Assembly: GCA_012064415.1 (NCBI GenBank)
Contig: SSNU01000238.1
Location: forward strand, 1-64,000
DNA length: 64,000 nucleotides
Direction: 5' to 3'
DNA from: Gyrodactylus bullatarudis
Taxonomy: Eukaryota; Platyhelminthes; Monogenea; Gyrodactylidea; Gyrodactylidae
The translations under genes were made by a program, and so were the position numbers. Of the stretch, positions 31,701-38,260 are shown piece after piece. The notes under the pieces were generated by a model. The model did not search any database. It had not been told where the DNA came from and saw nothing but the letters and a program-made list of their open reading frames with translations. The stretch's first letter is position 1, and the number at the start of each line of letters is the position of its first letter.

Positions 31701-33207
31701 AAGTTTATCAAACTATTCCGTTAGTCTTAAGATTACCTGATAGTCTTAAGACTATCAAAGATTCCGGTTAATCTTGTTACTGAGCAACAAGTTTAACAAA
31801 CCAATCCGTTAGTCTTAAGACTATCAGGTAATCTTCAAACTATCAAGAGTAACAAGATTAACGTTAACATATACACTGTACAACTAATTGGTCAATGTGG
31901 AAACGGAATATTAAAATCTTATCAATGAAGTCAGGGCATCCAAAAAGCCACTAAAAGAAGATAAGAACCTCTTGAAAATTGCAATGAAGTCCCTGAAGGA
32001 TCTCTCATAAAGATTCTCTATCTATCCAAACCGTCTCAAAGGAAGCCTCATTTTCACGGGGCCAAGGAATGTTGAGGTGTGATTGTGCCACTGAATGCCT
32101 GTAAAATAGATGGAAATGCAAAAGAAATGAAGTTCTTTGCAATTCTAGGTCTCATAAAAGTTTTTCATGCAATAATAAATAAATATTATATTCGAACTTT
32201 TCTTAAATTAAAAGACATAATTGAAAAACCGTTAAAATAGACTATTTAGACTTATTTCCCGAACATAAAGTGTACAGTTTACACATTGTACGTTTAATCA
32301 TTATGTTCAAAGTGTACACCGTCAACCGTTCAATGTGCACACCGAGTTTCCACATTGACCAATTAGTTGTACAGTGTACATACTGAACGTCAGTGTATAC
32401 AGAGTAGAGTTTTCACTTTGAACGTAAAATATACATGATTCAAATTTGTTCTCGTTTAATTTTTGTATTTCATCTTTAGTCTTACCTTGTTATGGAAGAT
32501 TTGATTACAAGACAGGCGAAGTAATCGAGCATGAGGCAGTTAAAAGAAGTCCTGAGGAACCATCAGCCGCTAACGATGATTCTCGATACATGGAGCCTGT
32601 GTACAAATACTACAAGCCTGATCTGACACATACAGAGGAAAGACATAGGACTAGTCGTAGTGGACGTAAATCAAGCTCCCGACGAATGAACTCAAACACT
32701 TCTCAAAAGCGTAACTTGACAAGTCAAAAGAATCAGATTTTTTCTGATGAATCAGATCCCTTCCTACCAAAATCCCTATCAACGCTTGATCTCAACAATG
32801 AGGCTGAGTATCAAGGCAGATTTCCCACAAAAACCTATGAATCTGACGAAGAAGATTCCTATCAAAATTCAGATGAAGAAGAGGATGATTCTGACGAATC
32901 CGAAGCCTCTTCCCTCACCTCACAACAATCAACAACATCCTCAGTTAGTGACAGTGTCATTCAAGATGGTCTTGTTGATAAGAATGTGAACCAAAGGTTA
33001 TTGAAAAATTTATATCTAAAGAATTTAACCCTAAAGGAGGAGATAAATTCCTCGACCAGTTATGAGAATAGTCCCCAGAAGCGAAATAGTTCTGTGAACA
33101 AACAACGTATTCCAACAGTTACCTCAACAATCAGCCAGCGTAGTAGCCAGTCAAAGAGGAAGACTCTTCAAAAGATTCAGAATACTAGTGAATTAGCTTC
33201 AATTTAG
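4619..33207 (+). CDS. Arrestin-domain protein, six exons, whole gene
   Basis: Adaptor protein of the arrestin fold, a family that links membrane cargo to trafficking and ubiquitin machinery. Exons: 4619-4748, 23321-24105, 25943-26137, about 26945-27253, 28334-28448, 32480-33207; about 753 residues. Phases agree at all junctions and donors/acceptors are GT/AG. The start MGCKLSK fits a myristoylation plus palmitoylation signal. The N-domain has YHPGDSIVGQILIQ and CIGSARTKW, then, after a long polar insert (about residues 58-230), SRGIHLFKFDIHLPSHLPSS. The C-domain has AGGSIKCDFSLNKTGFVPGE and ELRVNIPVTIG. The tail (exon 6) is rich in Ser, Asp and Glu, with EPVYKYY but no PPxY that I can see. 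Introns are 18572, 1837, 807, 1080 and 4031 nt and full of transposons. The exon 4 acceptor is uncertain. Family assignment is firm; alpha-arrestin subtype is inference. Confidence 0.8.
5231..5475. repeat. Diverged dispersed repeat
   Basis: The blocks AAAGTCC-AGAGAATTTTTTTTCATGA and CTGATTACGAA...TACAGTTGTTTT recur at 25000-25110. The block GTATGATTACTCGATAAAA recurs at 22490-22515. All three sites lie in introns of the same arrestin gene, so this may be an old dispersed element or a local duplication. Confidence 0.5.
6776..7110. repeat. Foldback repeat, family A (partial)
   Basis: Begins with TAATGAAGTTGGGAATCTAT and contains TTTTCAGGATCACAATTAGA and, inverted, CCCACTTTCAAATCAATAAA. These are the arm motifs of the family-A repeats elsewhere in the window. 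The right terminus is missing. Confidence 0.5.
7340..8560 (-). pseudogene. Unrecognised minus-strand coding relic
   Basis: Three protein-like stretches lie on the minus strand inside arrestin intron 1. One (about 7690 to 7545) includes CVNNSKMLNEQYLSPIDIV and stops. It continues after a frame change as RDSILVPILDIERFKSDEKS to a stop near 7340. Another (about 8550 to 8390) includes GYDSARIGSDSYKISVASTS and KKDPVARGFF. The composition is far from random AT-rich translation. No domain is recognised and there is no start codon. They may be fragments of an old retroelement or of an intron-nested gene. Confidence 0.35.
8763..8976 (+). repeat. Left terminal inverted repeat of the Tc1-type element
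   Basis: 214 bp complementary to 10086-10299. Its motif GTTTTCACTTT occurs at both the outer and the inner end of the arm, which may be paired transposase-binding sites (inference). Confidence 0.9.
9091..10086 (+). CDS. Tc1-type transposase (DD34E), 331 residues
   Basis: Cut-and-paste transposase acting on the 214-bp inverted repeats around it. Residues 13-47 read as a helix-turn-helix (KGISHRMIAKEIGCSSTTI). A GRKR motif sits at 57-60, where Tc1 proteins carry GRPR, and a second HTH lies around 65-105. The catalytic triad is visible: Asp147 in FSDEKKF, Asp234 in QQDNAPCH and Glu269 in SPDLNPIENLWG, with 34 residues between the last two. Length is normal for Tc1 (about 340). The ATG at 9091 is the first in frame and lies 115 bp inside the element. 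The stop at 10084-10086 just enters the right repeat. No internal stop or frameshift, so the enzyme may be active. Confidence 0.93.
   Translation: MQIERPKNSKLSNFEKELASSLKSKGISHRMIAKEIGCSSTTINNLFSSRKSNRKRGRKRIIPNSLKKIIRLMAVNGRKTTTQIKQQFNLKASNRTIRRFLKNEQNLYWGKPKLTPKLCENDKISRKDWACKKIIENQNWGKVIFSDEKKFNLDGPDGLSVCWIDKSVPKPTRIKRGFGGGTVMVWGFITNENVGRLVVVDHKLDSNFYQKVLEESILPFKEELVNSNLIFQQDNAPCHRSISTKSWFREHGIILLEWPSRSPDLNPIENLWGILAQNVYANGRQFSNKDELIKCIFREWNLIERETIINLYRSMPKRCLSVVQNDGDFTK
10086..10299 (-). repeat. Right terminal inverted repeat of the Tc1-type element
   Basis: Complement of 8763-8976, ending GGCCACCACTA before the TA duplication. Confidence 0.9.
11346..11587 (+). repeat. Left arm of a perfect 242-bp inverted repeat
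   Basis: Complement of 12314-12555 base for base as far as I compared. It runs from AAAGATTAAAAATTAAACTT to CAAGATGAGAAT. Confidence 0.9.
12314..12555 (-). repeat. Right arm of the perfect 242-bp inverted repeat
   Basis: Inverse copy of 11346-11587; 726 bp separates the arms. Confidence 0.9.
12601..13269. other. No gene seen
   Basis: AT-rich intronic DNA. Confidence 0.4.
13270..14115 (-). pseudogene. Penelope-like element 3' fragment (PLE-1)
   Basis: Reads on the minus strand. From 14115 it carries the post-RT region (the counterpart of SPISHKIGLVIGL and FKGDGFSNDIRR...LNDLINQ in other copies). A deletion has removed most of the GIY-YIG domain. The C-terminal QLPW region follows, then the 3' UTR with the conserved hairpin at 13456-13483 and the CACTGATGA tail motif near 13330. 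It is broken and 5'-truncated. It matches the copy at 15475-16165 and the longest copy at 53051-54905. Confidence 0.7.
14752..15474. repeat. Foldback repeat, family A2, near-complete palindrome
   Basis: The left end CTAGTTAATATGAAGATGGG and the right end CCCATCTTCATATTAACTAG are exact complements. The arms stay complementary for about 270 bp with a spacer of about 180 bp. Shared blocks include TTTGATCAAGATTTTTCGGA, ATCTAGATCATGAGGCC and AGTGATCAAAAGTTGATTT. Related copies lie at 50023-50531 and 58709-59264. No coding frame. A Penelope fragment starts immediately at its right border. Confidence 0.85.
15475..16165 (+). pseudogene. Penelope-like element 3' fragment (PLE-1)
   Basis: The frame 15480-15818 holds the region between RT and endonuclease (KRIASPEEIHKEI, then DGFSNDLRRKLTDLINQHY and SFNLIHKDLL). 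After a frame change near 15815 the GIY-YIG region follows (CDCGATYIDRT, where the usual YIG reads YID) and then NLYKPNLCVQKNYSYN and LPWPM with a TGA. A stop interrupts it at about 15958. Then come the 3' hairpin (16101-16128) and GTTTTGGTGTTTT. It is truncated at its 5' end by or at the foldback element. Confidence 0.8.
17230..18310. repeat. Family-B foldback repeat interrupted by a piggyBac-type MITE
   Basis: The left part (GTCATTTTTCGAATTTCTAT to about 17470) and the right part (18172 to CATATCAACTAGCTTTA at 18310) carry the family-B arm motifs (TGAATCCGGAGAAAAATATC, TTCCCATCTTCA). The DNA between them is a separate TTAA-flanked element. Confidence 0.6.
17475..18167. mobile_element. piggyBac-type MITE, 693 bp
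   Basis: Flanked by TTAA on both sides (17471-17474, 18168-18171). The ends CCCTTTCGATACCATAG and, inverted, TCCTCTCGGTACCAGAG match at most positions. No transposase frame. TTAA duplication and CCC-type ends fit the piggyBac superfamily. Confidence 0.7.
18500..18995. repeat. Foldback repeats, families A/A2, degraded
   Basis: Contains AATCAAAAGTTGATTTT, GGCAGTCGAATTTTGATTTT, CTTGTCTTATAGTGATCCTG and AAGAAATCGAATTTTGATCA, all arm motifs of the foldback families. The termini are not clear. Confidence 0.5.
19975..20461. repeat. Foldback repeat, family A
   Basis: The right end is ATAGATTCCCAACTTCATAT then TAATTAGCTTTA. The interior has TTTTGGCGCCAAATCGAAAT. The left terminus is lost. A protein-like frame on the minus strand here is part of the repeat and recurs at 37640-37700, so it is not a gene. 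Confidence 0.6.
20859..21013. mobile_element. Small MITE, family C
   Basis: The terminal inverted repeats are GGGTTAATTCCAAAAATAAC and, inverted, GGGTCCAATTCCAAAAATCA, about 26 bp with few mismatches, around a 100-bp AT-rich core. The same ends bound the longer element 22577-23202. Confidence 0.6.
21876..22183 (+). repeat. Direct repeat, copy 1 (copy 2 at 26666-26985)
   Basis: About 300 bp match copy 2 closely, including AATCGCTCAAGGAAGTGTTG, GGCTTTACAAACGTTTTGA and TTGGTCG(A/G)AATAATGATCA. Copy 2 abuts and perhaps overlaps arrestin exon 4. Confidence 0.8.
22577..23202. mobile_element. MITE, family C, longer copy
   Basis: The ends GGTTTAATTCCAAAAATCAC and, inverted, GGGTTAATTCCAAAAGACAC pair well. 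No coding frame inside. It sits just upstream of arrestin exon 2. Confidence 0.5.
23321..24105 (+). CDS. Arrestin gene exon 2
   Basis: Begins after TTTTTCATTCTCAG and ends at the donor GTAAGT. It encodes the rest of the N-terminal arrestin sheet: CIGSARTKW, a polar insert of about 170 residues rich in Ser, Asn and Gln, then GIHLFKFDIHLPSHLPSSF, IRYSLKVII and VIYRPLDLRIIPRIK. In most alpha-arrestins I know, the segment between the Trp and the second block is roughly 40-50 residues, so this one is enlarged. Confidence 0.85.
25943..26137 (+). CDS. Arrestin gene exon 3
   Basis: 65 codons in phase 0 between TTTCCAAG and GTAAGC. It carries the start of the arrestin C-domain, CDFSLNKTGFVPGETIF, the hallmark K-x-G-y-v-P-G-E turn. 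Confidence 0.85.
26474..26783. mobile_element. piggyBac-type MITE, 310 bp
   Basis: Flanked by TTAA (26470-26473 and 26784-26787), with ends CCCTTCATG and CATGAAGGG. It overlaps the direct repeat that is also present at 21876-22183, where the matching end reads GAAGGGTTTAA. Confidence 0.6.
26666..26985 (+). repeat. Direct repeat, copy 2
   Basis: Close match to 21876-22183. Identity ends at ATCATATTG, just where the clear exon-4 coding sequence begins. Confidence 0.8.
26945..27253 (+). CDS. Arrestin gene exon 4 (5' border uncertain)
   Basis: The right border is the donor GTAAGT. The core from about 27000 (LTSKNRTNKSSFEHV, then IDKIHIPPVP and SFVHIEYAVV) is typical arrestin C-domain sequence. 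The only canonical AG that keeps the frame with exon 3 is at 26943-26944. This would add about 15 residues from the 3' end of the direct repeat. The more natural AG at 26986-26987 gives a frameshift and early stop. Confidence 0.6.
27570..28270. repeat. Foldback repeats, family A, two degraded pieces
   Basis: Motifs TTTTCAGGATCAGATATGG, CAACTTTCAAATCAATAAAA, TTCGGTGCCAAATCGAAATT and GATTTCTGTAAAAATCCCAAC match family-A arms. A second partial piece follows from 28070. Confidence 0.5.
28334..28448 (+). CDS. Arrestin gene exon 5
   Basis: Starts after CCTTTTAG and ends in phase 1 at CAG|GTGAG. It encodes LKMRLEGEK...LRVNIPVTIG, the end of the arrestin C-domain. Reading past the donor gives a TAA at 28526, so an unspliced form would end with about 26 extra residues. 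Confidence 0.8.
28939..31149 (-). mobile_element. piggyBac transposon, apparently complete
   Basis: The 2211-bp element is flanked by TTAA (28935-28938 and 31150-31153). The terminal inverted repeats CCCTCGCCCTATAC and CCCTCGCCCTGTAC differ at one base. Subterminal GGGGTCC/GGACCCC blocks occur near 28990, 30770 and 31120. One full-length transposase frame is inside. Complete ends and an open frame suggest a recent arrival. Confidence 0.93.
29058..30716 (-). CDS. piggyBac transposase, 552 residues
   Basis: DDE_Tnp_1_7-type transposase that excises and inserts at TTAA. The N-terminus (1-60) is acidic, as usual in the family. The catalytic core holds Asp238 (IVDEQLVGFRGRCPF), Asp316 (ITCDNFFTTFDLAKYL) and Asp415 (TKGGVDTLDQLVGNY), the three conserved acids by position and context. 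RRSTKRWPLSLFWNILD follows. The C-terminus has a cysteine-rich domain with the spacing C516-x2-C519, C531-x2-C534, C539-x2-H542, C547-x2-C550, the part that binds the ends. Length is near the family norm (about 590). The ATG at 30714-30716 lies 433 bp inside the element; no stops or frameshifts. Confidence 0.95.
   Translation of the reverse strand: MTCRSDVLDSPEISLFLDSDASSDPDYQPSSSDNEEDILLDLEEEDQDYSDGIDEIAEVSFRATISSKDGRIEYCNVNPVTSRNLSCNIFRETPGLTKYSRNKVSERDFFELFIDANMIQDIVKYTNKYMDFKNSGRSRITSEELYKWIGITIYFGVVRQRKMELRELWEDEHCYQFIKNSMSHSRYCIIKQFIRFDDRENRIQGSSRDKLGPIRTLFQKFIENCQLSYNPSEQVIVDEQLVGFRGRCPFKVYIPSKPAKYGMKIWALCDAKNSYLCNAQVYIGKENDLPERGQGERVVRELSYPFINKGRTITCDNFFTTFDLAKYLFSKKTALVGTCRKSRTFLPVGFQSNKIIEGTLEYAFSDRVVIMRFGDKISQKNKPVVLLSTLHQKPDDTGNKPEIIEYYNSTKGGVDTLDQLVGNYTSRRSTKRWPLSLFWNILDIAAVNAFVLYRLKWPMIKSSKRCTRRIFLKNLSYQLLNIESTPSQPPLAKRIKVSNLSSETPGRKISVSKGICVICPRSRDKKILSLCSKCSKNVCNEHYEIICDSCKQ
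31874..32376. mobile_element. MITE, 503 bp, with TA target site
   Basis: The terminal inverted repeats of about 32 bp (CACTGTACAACTAATTGGTC and complement, continuing AATGTGGAAAC) are flanked by TA at 31872-31873 and 32377-32378. No clear transposase. Fits a non-autonomous Tc1/mariner-type element. It lies directly before arrestin exon 6. Confidence 0.8.
32480..33207 (+). CDS. Arrestin gene exon 6, C-terminal tail
   Basis: Starts after TTTCATCTTTAG. Two bases complete the phase-1 codon left by exon 5 (G|TC, Val). It encodes about 242 residues: CYGRFDYKTGEVIEHEAVKR, EPVYKYYKPDL, a basic RSGRKSSSRR stretch and a strongly acidic Ser-rich block (DSDEEDSYQNSDEEEDDSDE), ending at TAG 33205-33207. 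The exact phase and frame match, together with the strong donor of exon 5, are why I attach it to the arrestin gene. A separate gene ending here cannot be excluded. Confidence 0.7.
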
Positions 33208-33487
33208 TTGATTTCAATTCTATAGTCAAATTCTCAAACCCCATCAATGGTCCTAATAGAAAAAACCTTTAAATTCAAATTTATTTTATATCTCTTCGTG
33301 TATCTGTATTATATGTAACTTGATTTAAAAAAGCTAAAGATATTTTTGTGAAGCTAAAAACAAACAGAGAAGGGAAATCATATATATTGCCTTTTCGTCA
33401 AGCAAAGAAGAAATTTTGAATTTAGAAAAATTTTTATTCGTCAGAACATGTTTCTCTCAATTCGAATATTTTGCATGTTTATCAGAA

Positions 33488-33493
33488 AATAAA
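33488..33493 (+). promoter_or_regulatory. Candidate polyadenylation signal of the arrestin gene
   Basis: AATAAA about 280 bp after the stop codon, on the sense strand. Confidence 0.4.
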
Positions 33494-33744
33494 ATCAGTT
33501 AAATGTTCTGAATAATTTATAATTTTTAGCTGAGCAGTTGTGACTTTTATAAGAAGGAATTCTGTTGATGATATGAGCCCTTGAAGATATGTAACTGGAA
33601 TTTTTGGTCAGATGGATATCTGTGAATGCAATATCTGTAATTTTCCTTCATGATAGGATTAATGTAAGAGTATGAAACTTATTTATGACCATGGGTTTTA
33701 GTGATTGTTCGGTCTTTCATGTTTGTTCCACCAGTAGCCTTAAA

Positions 33745-33789
33745 AGTAGGGTGTGCCCTTTCCCATATACCAAACCTGGGGCACAACTG
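33745..33789 (+). repeat. Left half of an inverted pair around the mariner
   Basis: AGGGTGTGCCCTTTCCCATA with CCAAACCTGGGGCACAACTG is the approximate complement of 35028-35071. ACTGGGGCAAAACTG recurs at about 35488. The mariner may have landed in this older inverted repeat. Confidence 0.45.
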
Positions 33790-33989
33790 TATATAGGTCA
33801 TATAAATATATTTATAGTACGTCATATTTTTATGTATAATTAGTATAGATTATCCCCATAGTAAATTAGAATTACGAATCAGATTCATTTGATTTCCCAT
33901 AATTGACAGTTTGATTACTTTACACAGCATGTACTTGATTTTAAATTCTTCAAAGCATAGCAATATGAATCAAAAGAAGTGCTGTATTA

Positions 33990-35006
33990 TTAGGTTGAGC
34001 GAAAAGTAATGGGACTGGATTTAATTAATACATATATTTACACAATATAGAAACATGATATAATATCATCAATGGAAGTAATTTCCTGATGAATTAAGAC
34101 ATTTCTGCCATCGAATCGGCAGTTGTTTGATCCCATCGCTATAGAATTCTTCAGATTTTGATGCAAAAAAGTCATCCAGTCCAATTCTGACCTCTTCTTT
34201 TGATCTGAAAATTTTACCTTTAAGGAAATGCTGAAGAGACCTAAAAAGATGATAATCCGATGGAGCGAGATCAGGACTATAAGGTGGATGATCAATCAAA
34301 TCGAAATTCTCTTCTTCGAAAAATTTTTTCACATCTTTTCCAAGATGAGGTCTTGCATTGTCTTGCAAAAATGTGACTCTACCAAATTTTGGGTATTTTT
34401 GTCTGAGTTTCGCAACCATTTCCTTCAGATAAGACAAATATCTTCCAGCATTGACTGTCTGGCCATAATCTAGAAGTTCATAGTGAACAATGCCTTTCAT
34501 TGTCCAAAAAACTGTCAGCATTACCTTTTTGGCAAATCGATTTTGCGTCGGTTGGGTGACATGTTCTCCGACTCGTTTCCATGATCTCTTGCGACTTTGG
34601 TCACTCAGATAGATCCATTTTTCATCTGTTGTTACAATATTCTTCAGAAAACTGTCATATTGTATTCTGTGCAACAGTCTTTTGACGCATTCGACCCTTT
34701 TCTTCTTCTGGGCATCATTCAGCTCATGAGGCACAAACTCGTCATAGGAATTGACAAAATTCTCTTCACGTAGGACACGACAAACAGAATTCTGGGATAC
34801 ATTTAATTCAGCAGAAATTGCTCTAGATGATGAATGGCAATTTTCTTCTACTGCTTTGATGATTTCCTCACGATCAATCTCAGAAGGTCGGCCTGACCTG
34901 AAAAAATTTCCTATTTATTGGTGCCCATATTGTTTTAAATAATATTTGATTTGATAGAGAAATTTTTGATTAAAGTCAAAATCCCATTATTTTTCGTTCA
35001 ACCTAA
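33990..35006 (-). mobile_element. mariner element with internal deletion
   Basis: The ends TTAGGTTGAGCGAAAAGTAA and, inverted, TTAGGTTGAACGAAAAATAA are mariner-type terminal repeats, flanked by TA (33988-33989, 35007-35008). The length is 1017 bp, about 250 bp short of typical mariners. The missing part is the N-terminal third of the transposase. Confidence 0.9.
34069..34914 (-). pseudogene. mariner transposase (DD34D), N-terminally truncated
   Basis: The open frame on the minus strand begins inside the protein at SGRPSEIDREEII, the linker after the first helix-turn-helix. It continues through the second HTH (SRAISAELNVSQNSVCRVL) and the WVPHEL-equivalent VPHELND. The catalytic core is complete: Asp in VTTDEKWIY, Asp in FLQDNARPH and Asp in PPYSPDLAPSDYHLF, with 34 residues between the last two. 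Upstream of codon 34914 a stop appears and the first 70 or so residues are absent, so DNA binding is lost. It is unlikely to be active, although the catalytic core is intact. Confidence 0.9.
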
Positions 35007-35603
35007 TATAAGCATCTAAAAATTTCAGCTGTATCCCAGTTTTGGTGTATGAGAAATCGCACACCCCAATTTTCCTATTAAAAATATTTTTTTCTGACCA
35101 TAAATCATCATTGATCTACTTAATAGTATGACAACTTTTAAAAAAAATTCTACAATTTTTTATATTTTGTCTCAATTTAAAGAGAATTTACTCCTAATCC
35201 GATCAATACCACTGGGCATGAAAAATCTTGAAAATAAACTCTGATAGAAAAAGCAATGTGTCACCTACATGTGTATATGTTTTGAACCTCTATCATTAGA
35301 AAAACTCATTTTTCTGTACATATTTATTTTCTTTATCTGAATCTATTCAATAAAATTTTGCAATTTCAAAAAAAAACCTTCATCAGGTTAAAAATAATTA
35401 TAATTATGAGTTACAATTTAGATTTACAAATCGACGAAATTTATCAAAAGTCGTTTCGCTGTCATGATCTATTTTTCATAAGAAAAACTGGGGCAAAACT
35501 GTAAGTTTTTTTAGATCATATATTTCATCCTCAATCAATCTAATAATAAGTGATTAAAAAAATGAAAACTAGGAAACATTGGAAAAATTATGCTTGGAAA
35601 TTT

Positions 35604-35903
35604 TTAGATAGCTGATTTTTTTCTTCGGACCAGATATTGGTTCAGATAAGAATCAATCAGGGCTTTTCTCTTGTTTCGAACTGAATAACATTCACGCTTA
35701 GTTGCATCCCATATAGCTTCTATTCGGTTCGTGTGGAAACCTGATGCGTTGACAAATCTGTATTCTCCAATCAATAACGACTGAGCTTGATATATGAAGG
35801 TCTCGCATGAGAGCCTCTTGTGAATCGGTCTTGAAGCATACAGCAATAATAATAGTAAGGATCTCTCAAATCTTGAGATGGGATTTGCTGAAGAAAGTTC
35901 CAA
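35604..35903 (-). pseudogene. Merlin/ISXO2-type transposase, C-terminal remnant
   Basis: The frame ends RFVNASGFHTNRIEAIWDATKR followed by a basic tail. F-V-N-x-x-G-F-H-T-N-R-I-E-x-I-W is the ISXO2/Merlin block with the last catalytic acid. It resembles the remnant at 2091-2240 (GYHTNRIESIWGAAKR). The upstream part is out of frame or lost. No inverted repeats are recognised around it. Confidence 0.6.
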
Positions 35904-35990
35904 AAGTATATTAGGAAAGGAAAACCAACCAGTCTATAAATGTTTGTCGCAATTTTCAAGATTTATATCTGTTATATCCATGAATAAATT

Positions 35991-36660
35991 TTATAAAAAT
36001 GTGCCGATAAAAAAATTGAGTATTATGAATGAGTAATTCACGTTGTTTATCAAAAACGTCCGAGTATTAATGAATTTGTCTACAAATTTCTTAGAATAAC
36101 CATTCTCCATCAGACACAACTTTGAATTCTCTATTTCATTAGGCCATTCCTCCGGACTGGCTATTCTTCTTATCCTTTTCCCAAGACCAATCACTAAGCC
36201 AACTTTATGCGAGATAGGACTGAAACTGGCATAATGAAGATATTTACCATTAACTAGGCATATCAAACAGGAGAAACATGCTGCTTCAGTTTCGAATTTT
36301 TCCATTTTGTACAAAAACCCTGGAGATGACAGAATAGATGTATGGGCCAAAGAGAAATTCTTTATTAATCTATACACACCCAATCTATGTGTTCAAAAAA
36401 ACTATTCTTATAACCTTTAACCTCCCCTGGCCTATGTGAGCTTTTTCACTTTTCTCTCCACTGTTGCTATTTATTGGAGAGTTTTGGTGTTTTTTCAGCT
36501 TACATTTTATTCTAGTTTTATTCATCTTTTACTATTTCTTTCATTATTTGTAAATTATTATCTTGAATGAATCTTTTAACTTTTATCATTTTTAAAGCAA
36601 TGCCACTGATGATGCTTTAAGAAATACGTATATGGTTTTTGAATATATTTCTTTCTTACA
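35991..36660. pseudogene. Rearranged Penelope-like fragment (PLE-1), two halves in opposite orientation
   Basis: The left half (about 36040-36258) reads on the minus strand as the post-RT region (YASFSPISHKVGLVIGLGKR, ASPEEWPNEIENSKL). The right half (about 36265-36660) reads on the plus strand as the end of the GIY-YIG region (VWAKEKFFINLYTPNLCVQK), the 3' hairpin (36454-36481) and the tail with ACTGATGATG. The join near 36260 therefore reverses direction, and the RT core and the start of the endonuclease are absent. Confidence 0.75.
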
Positions 36661-36795
36661 CATTCCCAAATAAAGTATCTAAAATAAGAGCTTATATTAA
36701 ATAAAGATTTCATTTTGAACAATTTTAATATCGTTTAACTCTTAATAATGGATTCTCGCTACTTGTTAGTAATTACAGGATTAAACCATATTTAA

Positions 36796-36873
36796 CCCTC
36801 GCCCTGGAAATGACAAAAATGACATAGGAAAATCAATACAAATGGGGTCTCTGTGGACCCCATTTCCAGGGCG
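36796..36873. mobile_element. piggyBac end relic with a GGGGTC/GACCCC hairpin
   Basis: After TTAA (36792-36795) comes CCCTCGCCCTGGAAATGAC, sharing its first ten bases with the 28939-31149 element. The piece ends CATTTCCAGGGCG, the inverse of the start. Near its right end is the palindrome GGGGTCTCTGTGGACCCC. It is a tiny non-autonomous derivative that has lost its last bases. Confidence 0.6.
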
Positions 36874-37225
36874 TTTCTAAACTAAACTTTAACCGATTTT
36901 TGTAAGGATAGTTTTTGATTATCAGATATAATAAGGGCAATGTTTCTAAATATTATTACTTTAACGTGCAGTGTAAAAAAGGAGTTATATTCAACCCCAA
37001 AATTAAATTGATATTCTCACCTAAAATTTCATCTGAAAATCTGAATATGAAACTAAAAATCACTATTTTTTTAATTATTAATTTACACTTAACTAACTAT
37101 TTAAACTTTGATCAACCTTTAAATTGATAACCTGTCTAGGCGCTATAAAACTTTTAATCAAGAAATTAGTGTTCTACTGTTCCAGAATCAGAGTGTATCA
37201 TATCCGATTCATTTTTCACCACTAA

Positions 37226-37712
37226 AGCTAATTGGAATGAAGTTGGGAATCTATGATTTTTACAGAAATCTCGATATTTTCATCAAGAATTCGAACTTTT
37301 TTTGAATCTTACTCACTTTCATCAGTTGAAGAAAAAAATTCTGAAAAAAAAATTTTTAATGAAAAAATGGCTATTTTTCAAATTTCGATTTGGCCCCAAA
37401 ATCCCATTTTTCCGAACTTGAAACGAAAATTTTTATTGATTCGAAAGTTGGAGGTTTATCAAAAGAGGTTTTTCAGAATCAAGATAAGACAAGAAAATCA
37501 GTTCAACTGAATCTGATCTTATGCTTAGAGTTAGTATCGTTTGGGAGCGTAATTTCGTTTTTTTTGCGTAATCGAAATTTGAAAAATGGCCATTTTTTCA
37601 AACTGGTGAAGGTGGACTTCCAAAAAATCTTTAAAAAGTTCGAATTCTTGATGAAAATATCGAGATTTCTGTAAAAATCATAGATTCCCAACTTCATATC
37701 AACCAACTTTAC
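37226..37712. repeat. Foldback repeat, family A, well preserved
   Basis: The left end is GAAGTTGGGAATCTATGATT then TTTACAGAAATCTCGATATT. The right end is the inverse, AATATCGAGATTTCTG... then CATAGATTCCCAACTTCATA and CAACCAACTTTA. Arms of about 170 bp, with TTTCGATTTGG near the inner limit. No gene. Confidence 0.8.
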
Positions 37713-38217
37713 AAATTAAAGTATTTCATTTGTAATTAAGTTTTTTTTCATCCGAATAACTCTTTTTACTGCTTGTGGTTTTATCTTTAAGTAAAAAGTA
37801 AGAAATACTCAGTGTGACACTGACAGTGTCTCTTCATTACTGTACAGGACGTTGATCTTACAATTTTGTATTTTTTTTAAAAGAATGGCAGTCCTCTATT
37901 CTACAGCAGATGTAAGGATTTCTATAATAATGTAACTAATTTAACTATAAATAAGGACTAATCCATCGTCTATTAATGTTTTACGACTCCACCACCCCAG
38001 GCGTCTAGCCAAAACAGGAATACACACATGATTCAAGATTATGTGTATTTGGTATATTTATATATTCATCTCTGCTTTATATATTGTATAATATACAATG
38101 TATATATAGGTAGTAGGAAGTAGGTTTTTTAGGAAGCTTTTTGTTAAGTTGCGCAGTACTAGCTTGAACTGAGTTCTATGGATTTCTATTCATCTTTTGG
38201 GAAAAAGAGTAAGGCTT

Positions 38218-38260
38218 TTAACCCTCGTCCGAAATATTATTATTTCTCATAGGGGTTTCA
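38218..38260. mobile_element. Possible piggyBac end relic
   Basis: TTTTAACCCTCGTCCG resembles TTAACCCTCGCCC at 28935 and 36792, but no partner end is found. Confidence 0.3.

Larger units (their letters stand above)
28746..31873. mobile_element. Inverted-repeat element split by piggyBac
   Basis: 28746-28912 and about 31640-31873 are inverted copies. Shared blocks include CGTTAATCTTGTTACTCTT, AGTCTTAAGACTAACGGATT and ATATAGCTTGTTGAATTTGA. The right arm is longer because an AGTCTTAAGACT block is repeated. The piggyBac element lies between the arms, so it probably inserted into this older element. Superfamily unknown. Confidence 0.6.

Noticed and set aside
32446..32479. Start of an independent protein at 32446
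   Set aside because: No ATG is present and a clean acceptor (TTTCATCTTTAG) lies just inside, in phase with arrestin exon 5.
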